Positions 10,800 to 23,004 of a stretch of 64,000 nucleotides of DNA are shown in pieces. The number at the start of each line of letters is the position of its first letter. The first letter of the stretch is position 1. A model generated the notes under the pieces. It did no database searches and had not been told where the DNA came from. It was given only the letters and a program-made list of their open reading frames with translations. The translations under genes and the position numbers were made by a program. Source of the stretch: Mauremys mutica (lineage: Eukaryota > Chordata > Testudines > Geoemydidae); assembly GCF_020497125.1 (NCBI RefSeq), contig NC_059075.1:39716003-39780002 (forward strand). The letters run 5' to 3'.

Positions 10800-12605
10800 A
10801 AAGCCTAAGGGGCAGAATCAGGTGTGGATGGAGGAGACAAATGTATCAGTGAGGAGAAAAGCCGGAGTGGAGGGGAAGGAGTAGGGAGAAGAGAGGAAGA
10901 CAGATATAGAATGGGATGGAGACTGCAGGCAAGGAAGAAAAGCTTCACTTTCATGTGAAAGATGAGAACGCAATGATGAGATCTGGGAGTAGGGAGAGAC
11001 TTGGTCTGAGCAACTAGAAGGCAGCAGCATTTTGGATGCGTGGAAGGGAACGGAGACGAGAAGAAGAATGTAGAGTAGTCAAATATTGACAGTTATCACA
11101 AAATGGAGTCTTGGCAACAGGGAGAGAAAGCAAGGGGCAGGAATAAGGAACGTGTTTTGAAGAAGGAGCAGCAGGATGTGGTAAGGACCTGGATGTGAGG
11201 AGAGAGGGGACTAGAGAAATCAAGGGTATGTCAATGTTGTGAGCCTCAGTGACAGGGAAGATGATGGCAATACCAATAGTGATAAAGAAGAGGGGGTGAG
11301 AGAAGATTTTCAGAGAGCTTAATTTTCAGCTTGAAGGTGGTGATAAGACATGTAACAGGTGATGGTGGAGATGCTGACTGGAGAGGGACATATCAGTTTT
11401 CTATGGGGAGTGGGGAAACAGAGCAGAGAGACATTTACTGAAGTCACAGGATCAAATGAGATCATCTAGGCATGGAGTGTAGAGGAAAAACAGGTGGCGA
11501 AGAGGAGAGAATGATCAGCCATTTCAGCAGCAGCAGATAGATCAAGGAGAGTAAGAGGCAGGGCATTTGACATTGTAGTAGGTGGTTGGCAACTTCTCAC
11601 AAGCATGGTTTCATTGAAGCTGAGGTGTCAAAAGAGAGCTGGAAGGGGGAATATTTAGGCAATGGGAACAGACCACTCACTCCATGAATAAAATACAAAG
11701 CTGAGGTATACAGAGTGATAAAGAATAAGGTGGTATCAGGGACTGTTTATTTTAGGTAGGTAAGTAGTGTCTTTGAAAGTAGGGGAAGGAGCTGAGAGAG
11801 AGGTGGAGGATAAGGTAAAGAGAAGGGATTTCAGAAGAAGTGAAGGAAGGAGGTGGAAGGTGATAGGATCAAGAGAACAGAATTAATAGAGAAGGGAAAC
11901 TTCACATTTCCTCAGAGATAGTGTAAATGTTGCCTTTGAAGAAGACAGCAAGATCTTGAGCAGAGGAAGGAGAAACCTTCAGTGGAAGATTTAAGGACAG
12001 AATCAGATGCAGAATTATTTAAACAAGGGAATAGAGTGAAGAGAAGAAAGAACAAGTTTGTTGTCGAGAAAGTCTACAGAGGAGCAAGGCTTTCCAGAGT
12101 GATGCTCCCAGAAAGGAGGAGGCATATGAGAACACACAGCTAGGGCTGAGGATGAAGACAGAGAAGGCAATGAGGACACTGACTATTCGGATAAGGATAG
12201 CATTGCAGAAAGACACAGAGAAAAGGAGGACAGAGAAGGTAAGAATGAGTCAAGAACAGTGAAAAATGAGAAAGGTTGAGAGACTGGAGCTTGTAGAAAG
12301 GGTTGAGTGTGTGTGATGCTGAAGGGCGAAATATGGTGAACAGAGAGCAGGAAACCAGCTGGAAAAATCAGAAAACAGGAGTCATGATAAAGGCCAGGTA
12401 AAGTGAGTGACCAAGCCAGTGGACAAACAAGTCCATCTATTGTTAAGAACTAAAACCAATCGTGAGAAATATGCTCTGAGGTGTAAGGCGTCACAAAGGT
12501 GGAAGATGAAGTTTCCCCAGATCAGGGTGGAGGGTTATAAAAACAGGAAGGATACAAAGGCATCAAAGTCAGAAGAGAAGGAAAGGGGGAACTAAAGAAA
12601 GGAGA
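10800..12605 (-). mobile_element. L2-clade LINE remnant
   Basis: The plus strand is strongly purine-rich because the minus strand carries a pyrimidine-rich LINE ORF2. Minus-strand peptides typical of L2-like elements are legible though broken: SRLRSLPRIQNAAA near 11020-11060 (the post-RT 'LQ.IQNAAARL' region), and AQDLAVFFKGNIYTISEEM near 11910-11965 (the 'DLA.FF..KI..IR' segment before the RT core). Many stops and frameshifts separate them and the catalytic core is not intact. The 3' end is at low coordinates. It may continue beyond the SINE to about 12980. The call to L2 rather than another jockey-related clade is from memory of these motifs. Confidence 0.6.
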
Positions 12606-12607
12606 AA

Positions 12608-12806
12608 AACAATGAGGAGTCCGGTGGCACCTTAAAGACAAACAGATTTATTTGGGCATAAGCTTTCGTGGCTGTCTGAATAAGTGGGTTTTTTACTCAC
12701 AAAAGCTTATGCCCAAATAAATCTGTTAGTCTTTAAAGTGCCACCGGACTCCTCGTTGTTTTTGTGGATACAGACTAGCACAGCTACCCCTCTGATACTT
12801 GGTACC
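12608..12806 (-). repeat. Fold-back SINE with inverted duplicate
   Basis: The arm at 12610-12671 ('gaggagtccggtggcacc...ggcataagctttcgtg') is the reverse complement of 12698-12758 with few changes, separated by about 26 bases. Beyond the right arm, 12759-12806 reads on the minus strand as the head 'atcagaggggtagctgtgct' leading into 'gtctgtatccacaaaaacaa', which fits a tRNA-derived turtle SINE. The result can form a hairpin about 60 bp long. It sits inside or at the edge of the L2 remnant. Confidence 0.75.
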
Positions 12807-13154
12807 AAAGAAAGGTGAGAAGAGAGAGAAAAATCACATGGAATGAACTTCAAAAAGAGAGAATGGTATGAGAGGAAGGAGGTGGGGAGAGGGAAGGGAA
12901 GAACCTGCAAAACCTATAGAATTTGGGGAATGGGAGGTGGAAATGCATGTGTCTTCATGTGTGTTTGTATACCACCCACCACAACAGGCTCCTGATCCTG
13001 ACTGGGCTGTCTGGGTATTACTGTAATATAAATATCAAATAAAATATTATTATTAGCAAAAGGAAGATGTGCAGAAAACGAGTATGGAGATTATGGTACA
13101 TTCAAAACAGTGGGAGGAAGCAGGAAGAAGAGCAATGTGGCTGACATGTAAATG
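12807..13154. other. Possible continuation of L2 remnant, then unassigned
   Basis: 12810-12960 keeps the same purine bias as the LINE to the left and may be its 5' continuation. The rest has nothing I recognise. Confidence 0.35.
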
Positions 13155-13162
13155 GCCATCAG

Positions 13163-13522
13163 CAGGGCAGGATCCAGGCACCAGCCAACCAAGCACGTGC
13201 TTGAGGCGGCACCTTGGGGCGAGGCGGTGCTTGGATGGGGTGGGGGTTTGGGCAGCGCGGCGCTCGGGGGGGGGGGGGGCTTGGGCGGCGCGGAGCTCGG
13301 CAGGGCAGGGGCTTGGGCGGCGCAGCGCTTGGGGGGGTTGGCGGTGTGGTGCTCGGAGGGAGCGGGGGGCTTGAGCGGCGCGGTGCTCGGGGAGACGGGG
13401 GGCTTGGGCGGCGCGGTGCTTACAGGGGGGTTCGGCGGCGCAGAGCTCGTGGGAGGGGTGTTATGGTGGGGCGGCGCTCTTTTTTTTCGCATGGGGTGGC
13501 AAAAACGTTAGAGCCGGCCCTG
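13163..13522. mobile_element. hAT MITE, 360 bp, with internal minisatellite
   Basis: Flanks are perfect copies of GCCATCAG at 13155-13162 and 13523-13530. The right terminus is GAGCCGGCCCTG, identical to the 9997 element. The left terminus CAGGGCAGGATCC is diverged. The interior is a degenerate tandem array of about 25-35 bp units ('gcttgggcggcgcggagctc'), with a G14 run at 13266-13279. Overlapping long frames on both strands (13069-13726) reflect the array and should not be read as genes. Confidence 0.9.
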
Positions 13523-13530
13523 GCCATCAG

Positions 13531-15129
13531 TATTGCAAGGCAGATTAAATCACAGGTCACTAACCACCGACGTGGCAGAGAACGTCCAGGAAACATTCAG
13601 GAAGGAGATGGTCAATGCTTTGGAGGATGTTCAGGCAGTACAATGTATGGTGTACACAGCAGTGGAAAGGAAGAGTTCACAAGAACCAAAGGAAGACTAA
13701 GGAAGGGTATAAGTATGGAGACGTAAAGGCCAGTGTATCTGGAACATCTGTGGAAAGAGTAGAGAAGCCCAACCTTCAGCTTGGTTCTGCAAATGGCTGC
13801 TAGCCAACAGCTCCCTTAGGCACTGCTCTTCAAAGCCATAACCTTAAATGGGCTGCTTTCCAGAGGGGCTGGTAGCTCCCAAAGATGGGAGCTGCTGGAA
13901 TGTATAGTTCCACCAGTGTCAGAAGGTGGAGACACTGTAAGAGAGGATCACATAGGAAGGTGGCAGTTGGTTGTCCTGTAGAGTTCTGTTGAAGGGCTGT
14001 CAGTTAGAGAAGCAAAGATCTGACTGCATCATAATTCCACCCAGCACTTCTACAGGTCTTTCCACCTTCAACGTACAAAGCAGGTGAGAACTGCCTCATT
14101 CAGCCACATCCTAGGGAACTAGGCAAGCACACCCTACTGCAAACTCCACTAGAATCCTTCACCTGGGGTCTACTAGTTTCCACTGGTGGACCAGTAGCCC
14201 CAAGGAACCAGCGGCCTACTATTAGACCTACTATTCTGTTCCAAACCTTAGTTGGCTAGCAAAGTGAGGCCTAGCATTCAACTCAATGGCACTTCTGTTT
14301 GTCTGTCTGTAACATAATAACTTTTGAAGACCAATCAATTGTGACATTCCAGGGAATGTTTTAGGCACCAATGGGAAAACTAGAATACTGGAAAAGCCTG
14401 ATTTCCACACAGTGCCAATTTGGAGCTGCAGGCAGAGGACTATGAGATCAGAAGTAACTCAGCCAGACATCACTCACTCCCTCCAGTAGAAACTGCAGGT
14501 CAGTACTGAGATGGTCTGACAGAGTTGGGGGGCATGTGGGTTCAGGACTGGAACAGCAGGGGCTGCTTCATATCAGGAGCTTTACTGGCTGAGTAGGAAT
14601 GAGGCTGGAGATCTGTACTGTGAGTCCTACTATATCCTGCCTGGTTTAGGCAAGATCATTTACATTGCCTAGTCAAAACTTCCACCTAGTACACTTGACT
14701 TCCAAGGCTAAAGAGCTTGGACTGCTTGGATTTGCAACATGAAAAGTGTAAACAGGTGTAAAGTGGAATGGTTTAAAGACAAATGAAAATGTTAGCAGGA
14801 GAGTAAAATGTGAAGTTAGTGTATGGGATTGGCTGAAATAAAAAAGATTACAATGGTGGGGACACCACAGAGGATAAAGATATGATAGGATCCCAAAGAA
14901 AATCATACAAACACAACCCAGGTCAGTCAGACCTGGAGGCTGACCACCGACTAGATGGTGGGACCTTGTACACCGGGCCATAACAAGTTTGGACTTAATG
15001 GAGGAACAAGCCATGGACAGGAATGAATTGCAACTCTGTACCATTCCCCATGTCTGTCTTGATGAGAAGAAGAAGAAGTCAAAACTGCTTTGGTTCATCT
15101 AAACAGTGCCCATTTGTTGCTGCAGGAAG
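13531..15129. other. Unassigned intergenic sequence
   Basis: No recognisable gene or repeat. The 141-residue minus frame 14673-15098 has no domain I recognise. Confidence 0.5.
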
Positions 15130-15460
15130 AGAGATTCTTCTGCTTGCAACACCAAATGATCACTGTCAAGAGGAGAGATAAGCAAGGCAGACAGCAGACT
15201 TAGGGTTACTTGGGGGAGTGCAAGGTGATTGGCTGAGTTACCTCTGATGTTAGAATGCTCCTCTGCCTGCCCCTCCAAGCCAAGCACTGTCAAGAGGACA
15301 GATGACCAAAGCAGGCAGTCAGATAAGGTTAGCGGTTAAGTTACCAAAGGGAGCAAGTAATGACTGGCTAAGTTACCTCTGATGTCACAATGCTATTGTT
15401 CAGGCTTCTCTACCTGCATTACCAAATGGGCACTGTCAGTGGGAAGAGAAGAGGAGGAAC
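15130..15460. repeat. Degenerate tandem triplication, about 135-bp unit
   Basis: The block with 'ctgcttgcaacaccaaatga...cactgtcaagaggagagat' recurs near 15265-15305 and 15400-15450. Between copies, 'gagttacctctgatgttaga' (15236-) is matched by 'aagttacctctgatgtcaca' (15369-). This is a local tandem duplication rather than an interspersed family. Confidence 0.7.
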
Positions 15461-15689
15461 AGCTTACATAACTTAACAATACAACTGAGGTTTAGTGGCA
15501 GTATCCTGTAAAATTGCTATAGGTTCAGGAATAGTGACTGTGTTTCTGTCCCTCCCACCACCTGCTAGCTTGGCTACACAAAACAACAAAGTCTGTGATC
15601 TCCTAGCTGCCTATTGGTACCACTAAATAGCAAATACAAGTTTAAGATGGAATTTCCACTGGAGTTATCCTCCCCCAAGGTGCTCAGGT

Positions 15690-15800
15690 AATAAAGTAAT
15701 AGGGACCATAGACAACCAGACAGATTTTGCAAATGGGGCAAGTAATGTCCAGAGAAATGACTTGTCCAAGGCCACCAGAGGAGTCAGTGTCAGAACAGGT
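15690..15800 (-). repeat. MIR-like SINE fragment
   Basis: Antisense MIR middle: 'gtccagagaaatgacttgtc' then 'caaggccaccagaggagtca', ending in 'ggtactagaacaggggacat'. Confidence 0.6.
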
Positions 15801-16759
15801 ACTAGAACAGGGGACATCTTGGCCATCAGTTCTGACATCTCTCTCTCACAGAAATCAAAAGGAAGGTACTTAGTGAATGAAGAATGGGGTATTTTCAAGC
15901 CAATAAAATTGCACCTGAAGCAACAGCTCTGACCAACGTACCCAGGATTGTAGCAGTGGGGAGCTCATCCAGTCAGGAATGGAAACATAGAAGACAGGGC
16001 TAAAGAGATGTGCAGAAATGCAGAGAAGAGGAGTGGCTAAGAGGACTGAGCAAGAGAACCTGTCATCAATAAGTCATTTGTACAGCAGTGACAAGAAGTT
16101 ACCATCTGAGAGCTGTTGAGTGGCTTAGATTAAATGAGTTGGTGTGTCTCAAACTAGTAATCTGTACTAAAAATATTAAAAGTTCCCACTACCAAAGAAA
16201 AAAAAATCAATTACTTGTCACCAGGGTGCTGAAAGTGGAAAGCTCCCATATGGCACAACTATAACCAAGCTAAACGGGACATAAAACCCACACTGGACTC
16301 CAAATGCTCCTAGAGAGAAATTGCAAACAACAAGAAAAAATGGAAGCATAAAATAAAGTTATTAAAAATCTGACAGTACTTTAGTGAGAGAACAGGCTGG
16401 GCCTAAAGGCCCAATTGATGAAAAAGGCTGTGTGTCACTTCACAGAGTCCAGCATTTTGACCTTTATTTTCAATGTTACGCATTAAAAAAACTGGCATGT
16501 GTCAATTTTTCTTTGGGGAATTTGGATGGAGGCGGGTTTTTTCTCTCTTCATTTTTTACTCAATCTCTGGCTCATTAACATGTGGCCACATCACCAGAAC
16601 CAAAAATGGTCCCCATCCTAGCAGCCTCAGAGAGACAGCAAGGACTGAATGGTGGGTAGGGACTGATTTCCCCTCTCACCTCTACAACTGACCCATCCAA
16701 GTCAGGATGAAGGCACATTGACAGGGCAGCAGGGGGAAGCTTGTCCTGCTGTCACACGT
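15801..16759. other. Unassigned intergenic sequence
   Basis: No gene, RNA or clear repeat seen. Confidence 0.45.
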
Positions 16760-16767
16760 GATGTACT

Positions 16768-17456
16768 CAGGGCCGAGTACCCTAGGCGAAACTTCCACCT
16801 TGCACCCCCCACGGCAGCTAACCCCGCCCCCCCCCACGGCAGCTAACTCAGCCCCCCACCCGGGGAACCCTCCCCCCGCAGCAGCTACCCCCCCCGACCA
16901 CGACAGCTAACCCCTCTCCCCCCCCGTCCCCCCACGGCAACTAACCCCGCCCAGGGAGACTCCCCCTGTCCCCCCACGGCAGCTAACTCTACCTGGGGAG
17001 ACTTCCTCCCTCTTCCCCCCCTGCCACGGCAGCTAACCCTGCCTGGGGAGACCTCCCTCCCCGCCACAGCAGCTAACCCTGCCTGGGGAGACCTCCCCCC
17101 GCGGAAGCTAACCCTGCCTGGGTAGCCCGCCCCAGCTCACCTCAGCTCCGCCTCCTCCACTGAGCACGCCGGCGCTGCTCTAATTCTCCTCCCCGCCCAG
17201 GCTTGCGGTGCTGATTGGAGGAGACTTAGAGCTGGGCTGTGTGCTCAGCGGAGGAGGCAGAGTGGAGGTGAGCTGGGGCAGGGAGCTGTTCTCCTCTGCG
17301 CCCCCTCCCCCGTTACTGCGGGCAGCCCTCCCCGCACGCCCCCCCACCCAGCTCACCTCCACTCCACCTCCTCACCTGAGGGGACTTTTAGGCACCCCCA
17401 ACCACTAGGTGCCCTAGGTGGCCGCCTAGTTTGCCTAAATGGTTGCACCGGCCCTG
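16768..17456. mobile_element. hAT-type element, 689 bp, with internal minisatellite
   Basis: Flanks are perfect copies of GATGTACT at 16760-16767 and 17457-17464. The termini are CAGGGCCGAG and, inverted, CAGGGCCGG. Inside the ends, 'taccctaggcgaaact' on the left is matched in inverted form by 'ggtggccgcctagtttgcct' on the right. The left half (about 16805-17120) is a C-rich tandem array of roughly 40-60 bp units centred on 'cacggcagctaaccc'. The frames at 16885-17408 are shadows of this array. No transposase is present. Confidence 0.92.
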
Positions 17457-17464
17457 GATGTACT

Positions 17465-19487
17465 TGTTCTGTGGATATGCAGAAGGTTTCAGGATTGGGA
17501 GCTGTCAATCCTTCACCTTTGATCAAAGCTATATAAGAATCTCATTAAAGAAAAATTAAATAAACAGAAAAAGAGAATTTGGTTTTACACGGTGCCCTCA
17601 GACCTGAGTTATATGGCAAAGTGCTTTATACTGACCTACTCACCAGCAGTGCAGAGATTGAAACTGTATTCTGTCCTCAGCGACTGCACACATCCAGCCT
17701 TGGACATCAGAGCCTATTTTACTCAAACAGGGAGTGTCGGTGAGACCACTGAAGTTTTTTCACTTTTCTTCTGGATATGGACATTCCAGCCCTGGATATA
17801 GACTCTAGGACCAAGTCTAGGACATGCATGCAAGATATTAAAGCCCAGAGCTGAGCCCCACCAAGTTATGCTGATGAGTGGGATTTTTTCTTTAACATGG
17901 AAAGCAGCCGATTCAATTTCTGGCACAGGAGGGACTTTGTTTTAATTTGTATATGTAAATGCAACTGTTTCTCAGCTGGTTGTTCTATGGGTAATGTATA
18001 CAGAGGCATGGTAATTGCAGATATTATAAACCTGCTGCTATCAAACAACTGCGTTTTTCTTTCTGCGTTATTTATTCCAAAATTACTAGCTAAAAATAAA
18101 ACCGTTTTTATTTCCTGTGACCTAAAATACTGCAGGTGGATTTCAGAAAATGAGTAACTAACAGCACTTGTAAGAGCTGGAGTTAGTTGACAGGTGCTGT
18201 ACAAGCTTCTGTATACTCAGCGCTGCCTGTCCTGACCTATAGCACCCCCTCTTATTGCTGTCTTGGATCCTTTACACAATGCAGCTCTAGTTTCATCTAA
18301 AGCAACTCTTGCTAAATGCTCATTTCACTTGTGACGTAAGCAATGTTTCAACTTCCAATGTGTATTCTAACACTAAGCTACCCTTCTCTCATTCATCCAC
18401 CACAGAACTTATATCAAAGACTGTATTTTACACAGTCTATGGAGAGGATTTCAGTTGTTCCCCATGTTAGTATACAGAGGGCCCTGGCAGAATGACACTG
18501 CATTCTCAGCACTGACATTTATGGCTATACAGTTAAAGTTATATGAAATTTAGAAGCTACTGGATCCGGGGGTTTAGACTGAATTGTCTGCTCAGACTTG
18601 TGAGAAAGGCTGCAAATGTCCTCAGACATACAATTCATGCTGCTAGACTACAACAAGCTCAAATGAGTACATATCCAGTTTGGCGGGAAAGGAAACCCCA
18701 CAGGTAGGCTTGGAAGGATTAAATTTTTATTGGTAAATGCTGGTAAACATCAATTTTACCATACATACAAACCAATGGAAAAATATTTCCTTTGATAATA
18801 ATAGAAATTTACAGATAGGCAATGTAAGAAAAATGCTGCTTGAGAACTTAAAGTTTGATTTAAGGATATTAACTTTATATATTTTAACATGTGGTATTTA
18901 CAAATTGTGTTTTAATGGTTATAAAGCTTTAACATTTTACAACTCATTGTCTATGGTCATTAAATAATTATTGCCGGACCCCTTATTGTCTGATCCCCCA
19001 TAAATTCTCATAACAGTGAAAATTTAAATGGATAAAATAGAAAAAAAGCTTCAAAATAATGTCATGTCAAAATCATAAAAATTGAATTCTGCCAAGCCTA
19101 CTTGTACTTCCAAATGGTAGTACAAAAGTACTTTGTACTTCCAAATGGAACTAAGTGTTCTTAACTCCCATGCATAATGTGGTTTTGGCCTCTGCTGTGA
19201 GAGGTCTCACAAAAAGCTCCTGTCTTCACATGATTTTGGGGGGACGGGAGATAGAAAGATTCCTACACACAATTTCATGTAGCTTAAGGGAACATGCACT
19301 CAGCTGCAAACCAAGAGACCATGATTTCTAGTCTCATCTGTTCTACTGACAATATTTCTATGCCCTTCATAACCCTTATTATTAATCAAGGTCCCATACC
19401 TTAGGGGAAGTAACTATCATTCATCCATTTTACACATAAAATAATGAGAGTTTACACAAGGTCATTTCAGGGAGAGCCAGGAATGAA
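17465..19487. other. Unassigned intergenic sequence
   Basis: About 2 kb without a recognisable gene. A 16-base duplication 'ttgtacttccaaatgg' occurs at about 19102 and 19135. Overlapping opposed frames at 17866-18204 have no domain. Confidence 0.5.
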
Positions 19488-20388
19488 TTCATAGATTTTA
19501 AAACCAGAAGGAACCATTATGATTATCTAGTCTGACCTCCTGCATAACGAAGTCCAAATAACCTCTCTTAGTAATTACTGAATCAAACCCATAACTTTTG
19601 TCTGAGCGACAGCGTAGCTTTTAGAAAGACATCTAGTCTTGATTTAAAGTCTTCAAGTGATGGAGAATCCACCACATGCCTAGGTAAACTGTTCCAATGT
19701 TGAATTTCCCACAGGATTGAAAATGTGTACCTTATTTTTAGTCTCAATTTATCTAGCTTCAGCTTCCAGTCATTAGATATCATTATGTCTTTGTCTACTA
19801 CATTAAAGAGCTGAAATCGCTTCCCCATGTAGGTACTTGTACATGATCAAGTCACCACTTAACCTTCTTTTGGATAAACTAATGGAATGAGCTTCTTTCA
19901 TCTATCACTATAAGGCATATTTTCCAGACCTCAAATCACTCTGGTTACTCTTTTCTGATCCCTTTCCAATTTTTCCACATTCTTTCTGAAGCGTATATAC
20001 AAGAACTGGACACTGTCTCACTAATGTCATTTACAAATATACTACCACCTCCCTGCTCCTGCTTTATATCCTCCTGCATATACACCCAAGGGTCACATTA
20101 GCCCTCTGAGCCACAGCATTATACCGAGAGTTCATGTTCAAATGGTGATCCTCTATCACCCCTACATCCTGTTCAGAGTCACTGCTTACCAGGATACAGT
20201 CCCCCCAGTTTATAAGTATGACTTACATTCTTTGCTCCTAGATGCATCTCTGTGTTAAAAATGCCTGCTATTCAAATGAGCCCACCACACCAAGAAGTCC
20301 AGGTTGGTCTGCATAACTGATGTGTCCCCATCATTATTTAATCACATCCCAAAATTCTGTCATTTTTACATTCTGTATTTCAAAATAG
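19488..20388 (-). mobile_element. CR1-clade LINE, distal part
   Basis: It opens with 'tcatagattttaaaaccaga' and 'tctagtctgacctcctgcat', the antisense of a CR1-type 3' region common in reptile genomes. A minus frame at 19583-19828 contains HWNSLPRHVVDSPSLEDFKS, consistent with a post-RT tail. The same LINE appears to resume at 21478 after an LTR insertion. It is broken by many stops. Confidence 0.75.
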
Positions 20389-20393
20389 CACTC

Positions 20394-21472
20394 TGGAACA
20401 CCCATATTCACCACTGTGATATGATTGTGAGATGTTCAGTACAAAGTGTGTCTTGTGAGGTATCATTTGAGAAGTCATGAGCTGTTGAACATTATTATCT
20501 TGTTTAATAATGTGTGTTATCATTGTATGGGAAGTTATGAAGTATTGCTATAGGTTTGGTACTGAAATATGTGGTAAGTGAGAAATGCTCACAGCTAGCC
20601 TTTCAGTGGCAACGAAGGAACAACTGACAAGACAGATTTACATCAGGACCAGCCAGACATGTTGATGGCACGTACACAGTGAGGGCTGCCTAACCCCCAC
20701 GTCACAGTAAAGATCTTTCTAGAACCCGGACAGAAGGTATAAGTGAAGGTCGATGACATCACCACTTGGCCTTCCTCCTCCCTCAGCTCAACACCTGAGA
20801 GATTGTCTGGAAGAAAAAGACTTTGAACTGGGGAGATTGGTTCCAGGATGAGAAGGAAAGACAGCCTGTGTATTAAGAACTGTGAGCTGCCTGTAACATC
20901 TGTCAGGGTGAGAAACTGCTTGATTAAAATCTTGCTTAGTCTGTAGAATTTAGTCCATGATTTTATTTTTATTTCTTATGCAACCAACTTTGATCTCTGT
21001 GCCTACCACTTATAATCACTTAAAATCTATCTTTCTGTAGTTAATAAATCTGTTTTAGATCTTATCTAAAACAGTGTGCTTTTGGTTGAAGTGCTTGGAG
21101 AATCTCAGCCAAGGTTAACAAGGGCTGTTGCACATTCACTACCCTTTGTTGGAGTGGCAAACTAATTAATGAGCTTGCACTGTCCAGGGGAGTCTTGAGC
21201 AGTGTAAGATGGCATATTTCTGGGGTGCAAGGCTGGGGGGCTGAGGTGATTTGCTGGTGCCTTTCTCTGTATATAATTCATGAGTGGTTTAGAGAACCTT
21301 CATGCAATTTAGCTGGGTGTGGGTCTCCACATGGTGATGGCTGAATGATCACAGTGCCTGGAGGGATTTGCTGCTTGCCACTGGCATAGCATTGTAAGAG
21401 ACAGCCCGAGCTGGAGAGTTAAGGAGGAACAGTGGTCCCATAGTTCCAAATTGTACCCCAGGGATCCCGTCG
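20394..21472 (+). mobile_element. Solo LTR, family A copy 1 (inserted in CR1-clade LINE)
   Basis: It aligns along its length with the copy at 21869-22999. Shared blocks include 'cttgtgaggtatcatttga', 'atctatctttctgtagttaa' and the 3' phrase around 'ttgtaccc'. A poly(A) signal AATAAA lies at 21043-21048. Ends are deduced by comparison: start TGG and end near CCCGTCG, with CACTC (20389-20393) and TACTC (21473-21477) as a 5-bp duplication carrying one difference. There is no coding capacity. Edges may be off by a few bases. Confidence 0.7.
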
Positions 21473-21477
21473 TACTC

Positions 21478-21690
21478 ATCCATAATTTTTAACCAGCAAT
21501 TATTTTATGTTTTCTTCCAGATCACTGATAAAATTATTGAATAGCATTAGGCTGAGAAAAGAGCCATGAGAGATCCCACTCAAAACACATCCATTCATGT
21601 CAATTCCCCATTTAAAATTAAGTTTTGAGATCTATCAGTTACTGAATTTTAATCCACTTAATAGGGGCTGCACTGATTTTGTATAGTGCT
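21478..21690 (-). mobile_element. CR1-clade LINE, proximal part after LTR
   Basis: 'gttttcttccagatcactga' then 'agagatcccactcaaaacac' and 'tttgagatctatcagttact' are the antisense of a CR1 ORF2 section upstream of the 19488-20388 piece, so the two are halves of one element. The 5' limit is uncertain. Confidence 0.65.
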
Positions 21691-21868
21691 CATTTGTTAT
21701 ATATTGTTTTTTCCCCTCACCAGGAATACGTCCCAGTTCTCTAATATAACAGACCTAAATTTCATTTACTCAGCCACCTTGCCTTTCAGAAGGAACATGA
21801 CAGATTATGTGCTTGTTAACCTACACTAACTATGTGCTCTGTGTCACCCACTAGTGGCTACACCATAT

Positions 21869-22999
21869 TGTGATGGTCTATACTATTATGGGCACCACTT
21901 TTACAAGACTATGATAAATATTGCATAAAGTATGTTTTGTGAGGTATCATTTGAAAACTCATAATCTACTGAATATTACTGTCCTGGTAAAATACGTGTA
22001 TCAACATTGTATGTAATATTATATGTTTCTACTGTATAACATTGCTGTCACATGTTCCAGAGTTAGAAAGGCAGGCTCAAATCAGTTTTTTGAGACAAAG
22101 ACACACTGGCACCCCAGCCAGGATCAACAAAGTCAAGTGGGCTATCACTTATTTAAGCAGCCATTCTCCAGCAATGGGAAGGTGTAAATGAGAAATTTAT
22201 GTTTCATCACAGGGATGGTTCAACCCTCACGTTCATAAGAGACAACCTGTCACCTGCATCCCAGCGGGGCCTAATCCTCAAAAAGGGGAGGATGATATAA
22301 GAATGAGGGACCATGGCGTCCAATTCACCTCTCCTCCTCCCATCTCTTTGCTCATGACATTAATGACTCTCAAAGAACTGAACTAAGGGGAAGGGGTCCC
22401 AAGTTGAAAGGAGACCAAACCTGTGAAATTTCAACAATGTATGTTGAGACAAAATCTTTGCTTTTACGTTCACTTAGCTTGTTAAATTATATATTAGCTT
22501 GTGTATTACTCTTTTATTTTCTTTTGTAATCAATTGTGACTTTTATGCATCACTTGTAATCACTTAAAATCTATCTTTCTGTAGTTAATAAATTTATCTT
22601 ATTGTTTTATTCTTAACCAGTGTGTTTGGATTAGAGTGTGTGGGAAACTCCATTTAGGATAACAAGGCTGGTTTACATATCATTTTCCTTTGATGAAATG
22701 ATAAAACTTTCTGAGAGTTTGCATTGTTCAGTAGTGTGCTGGACAGTACAAGACACACATTTCTGGGAGAACAAGGCTGGGACTAAGAATTTGTGACTAT
22801 TGCCCTGCAGTTTAATTCATGCATGACTGGTCAGAGTGCTCATGTATTTAGCTGGGAGTGGATTTGCATGCTGAATGTGGTGCGAGCAGGCCAGTAATGG
22901 ATGTTCTGGCAGCAAAGCAGTGTAAAAAGCACTGCATGGTAGAGAATTAAGGGGACACGGCTGTTCAGTGGTCCAGATTGTACCCTGAGTGATGTAACA
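21869..22999 (+). mobile_element. Solo LTR, family A copy 2
   Basis: The element begins TGTGATGG and ends GATGTAACA, the TG...CA rule of retroviral-type LTRs. Flanks are perfect copies of CATAT at 21864-21868 and 23000-23004. A poly(A) signal AATAAA is at 22587-22592, in the same phrase as in copy 1. No internal region or second LTR of matching identity sits between the copies, only LINE sequence, so both are independent solo LTRs and not one provirus. No protein is encoded. Confidence 0.88.
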
Positions 23000-23004
23000 C
23001 ATAT

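Noticed and set aside
13069..13726. Four overlapping frames up to 170 aa, Gly/Arg- or Pro-rich
   Set aside because: They are translations of the tandem array in the 13163-13522 MITE.
20394..22999. A single provirus bounded by two LTRs
   Set aside because: The two LTRs have different 5-bp flanks and LINE sequence between them, so they are separate solo LTRs.
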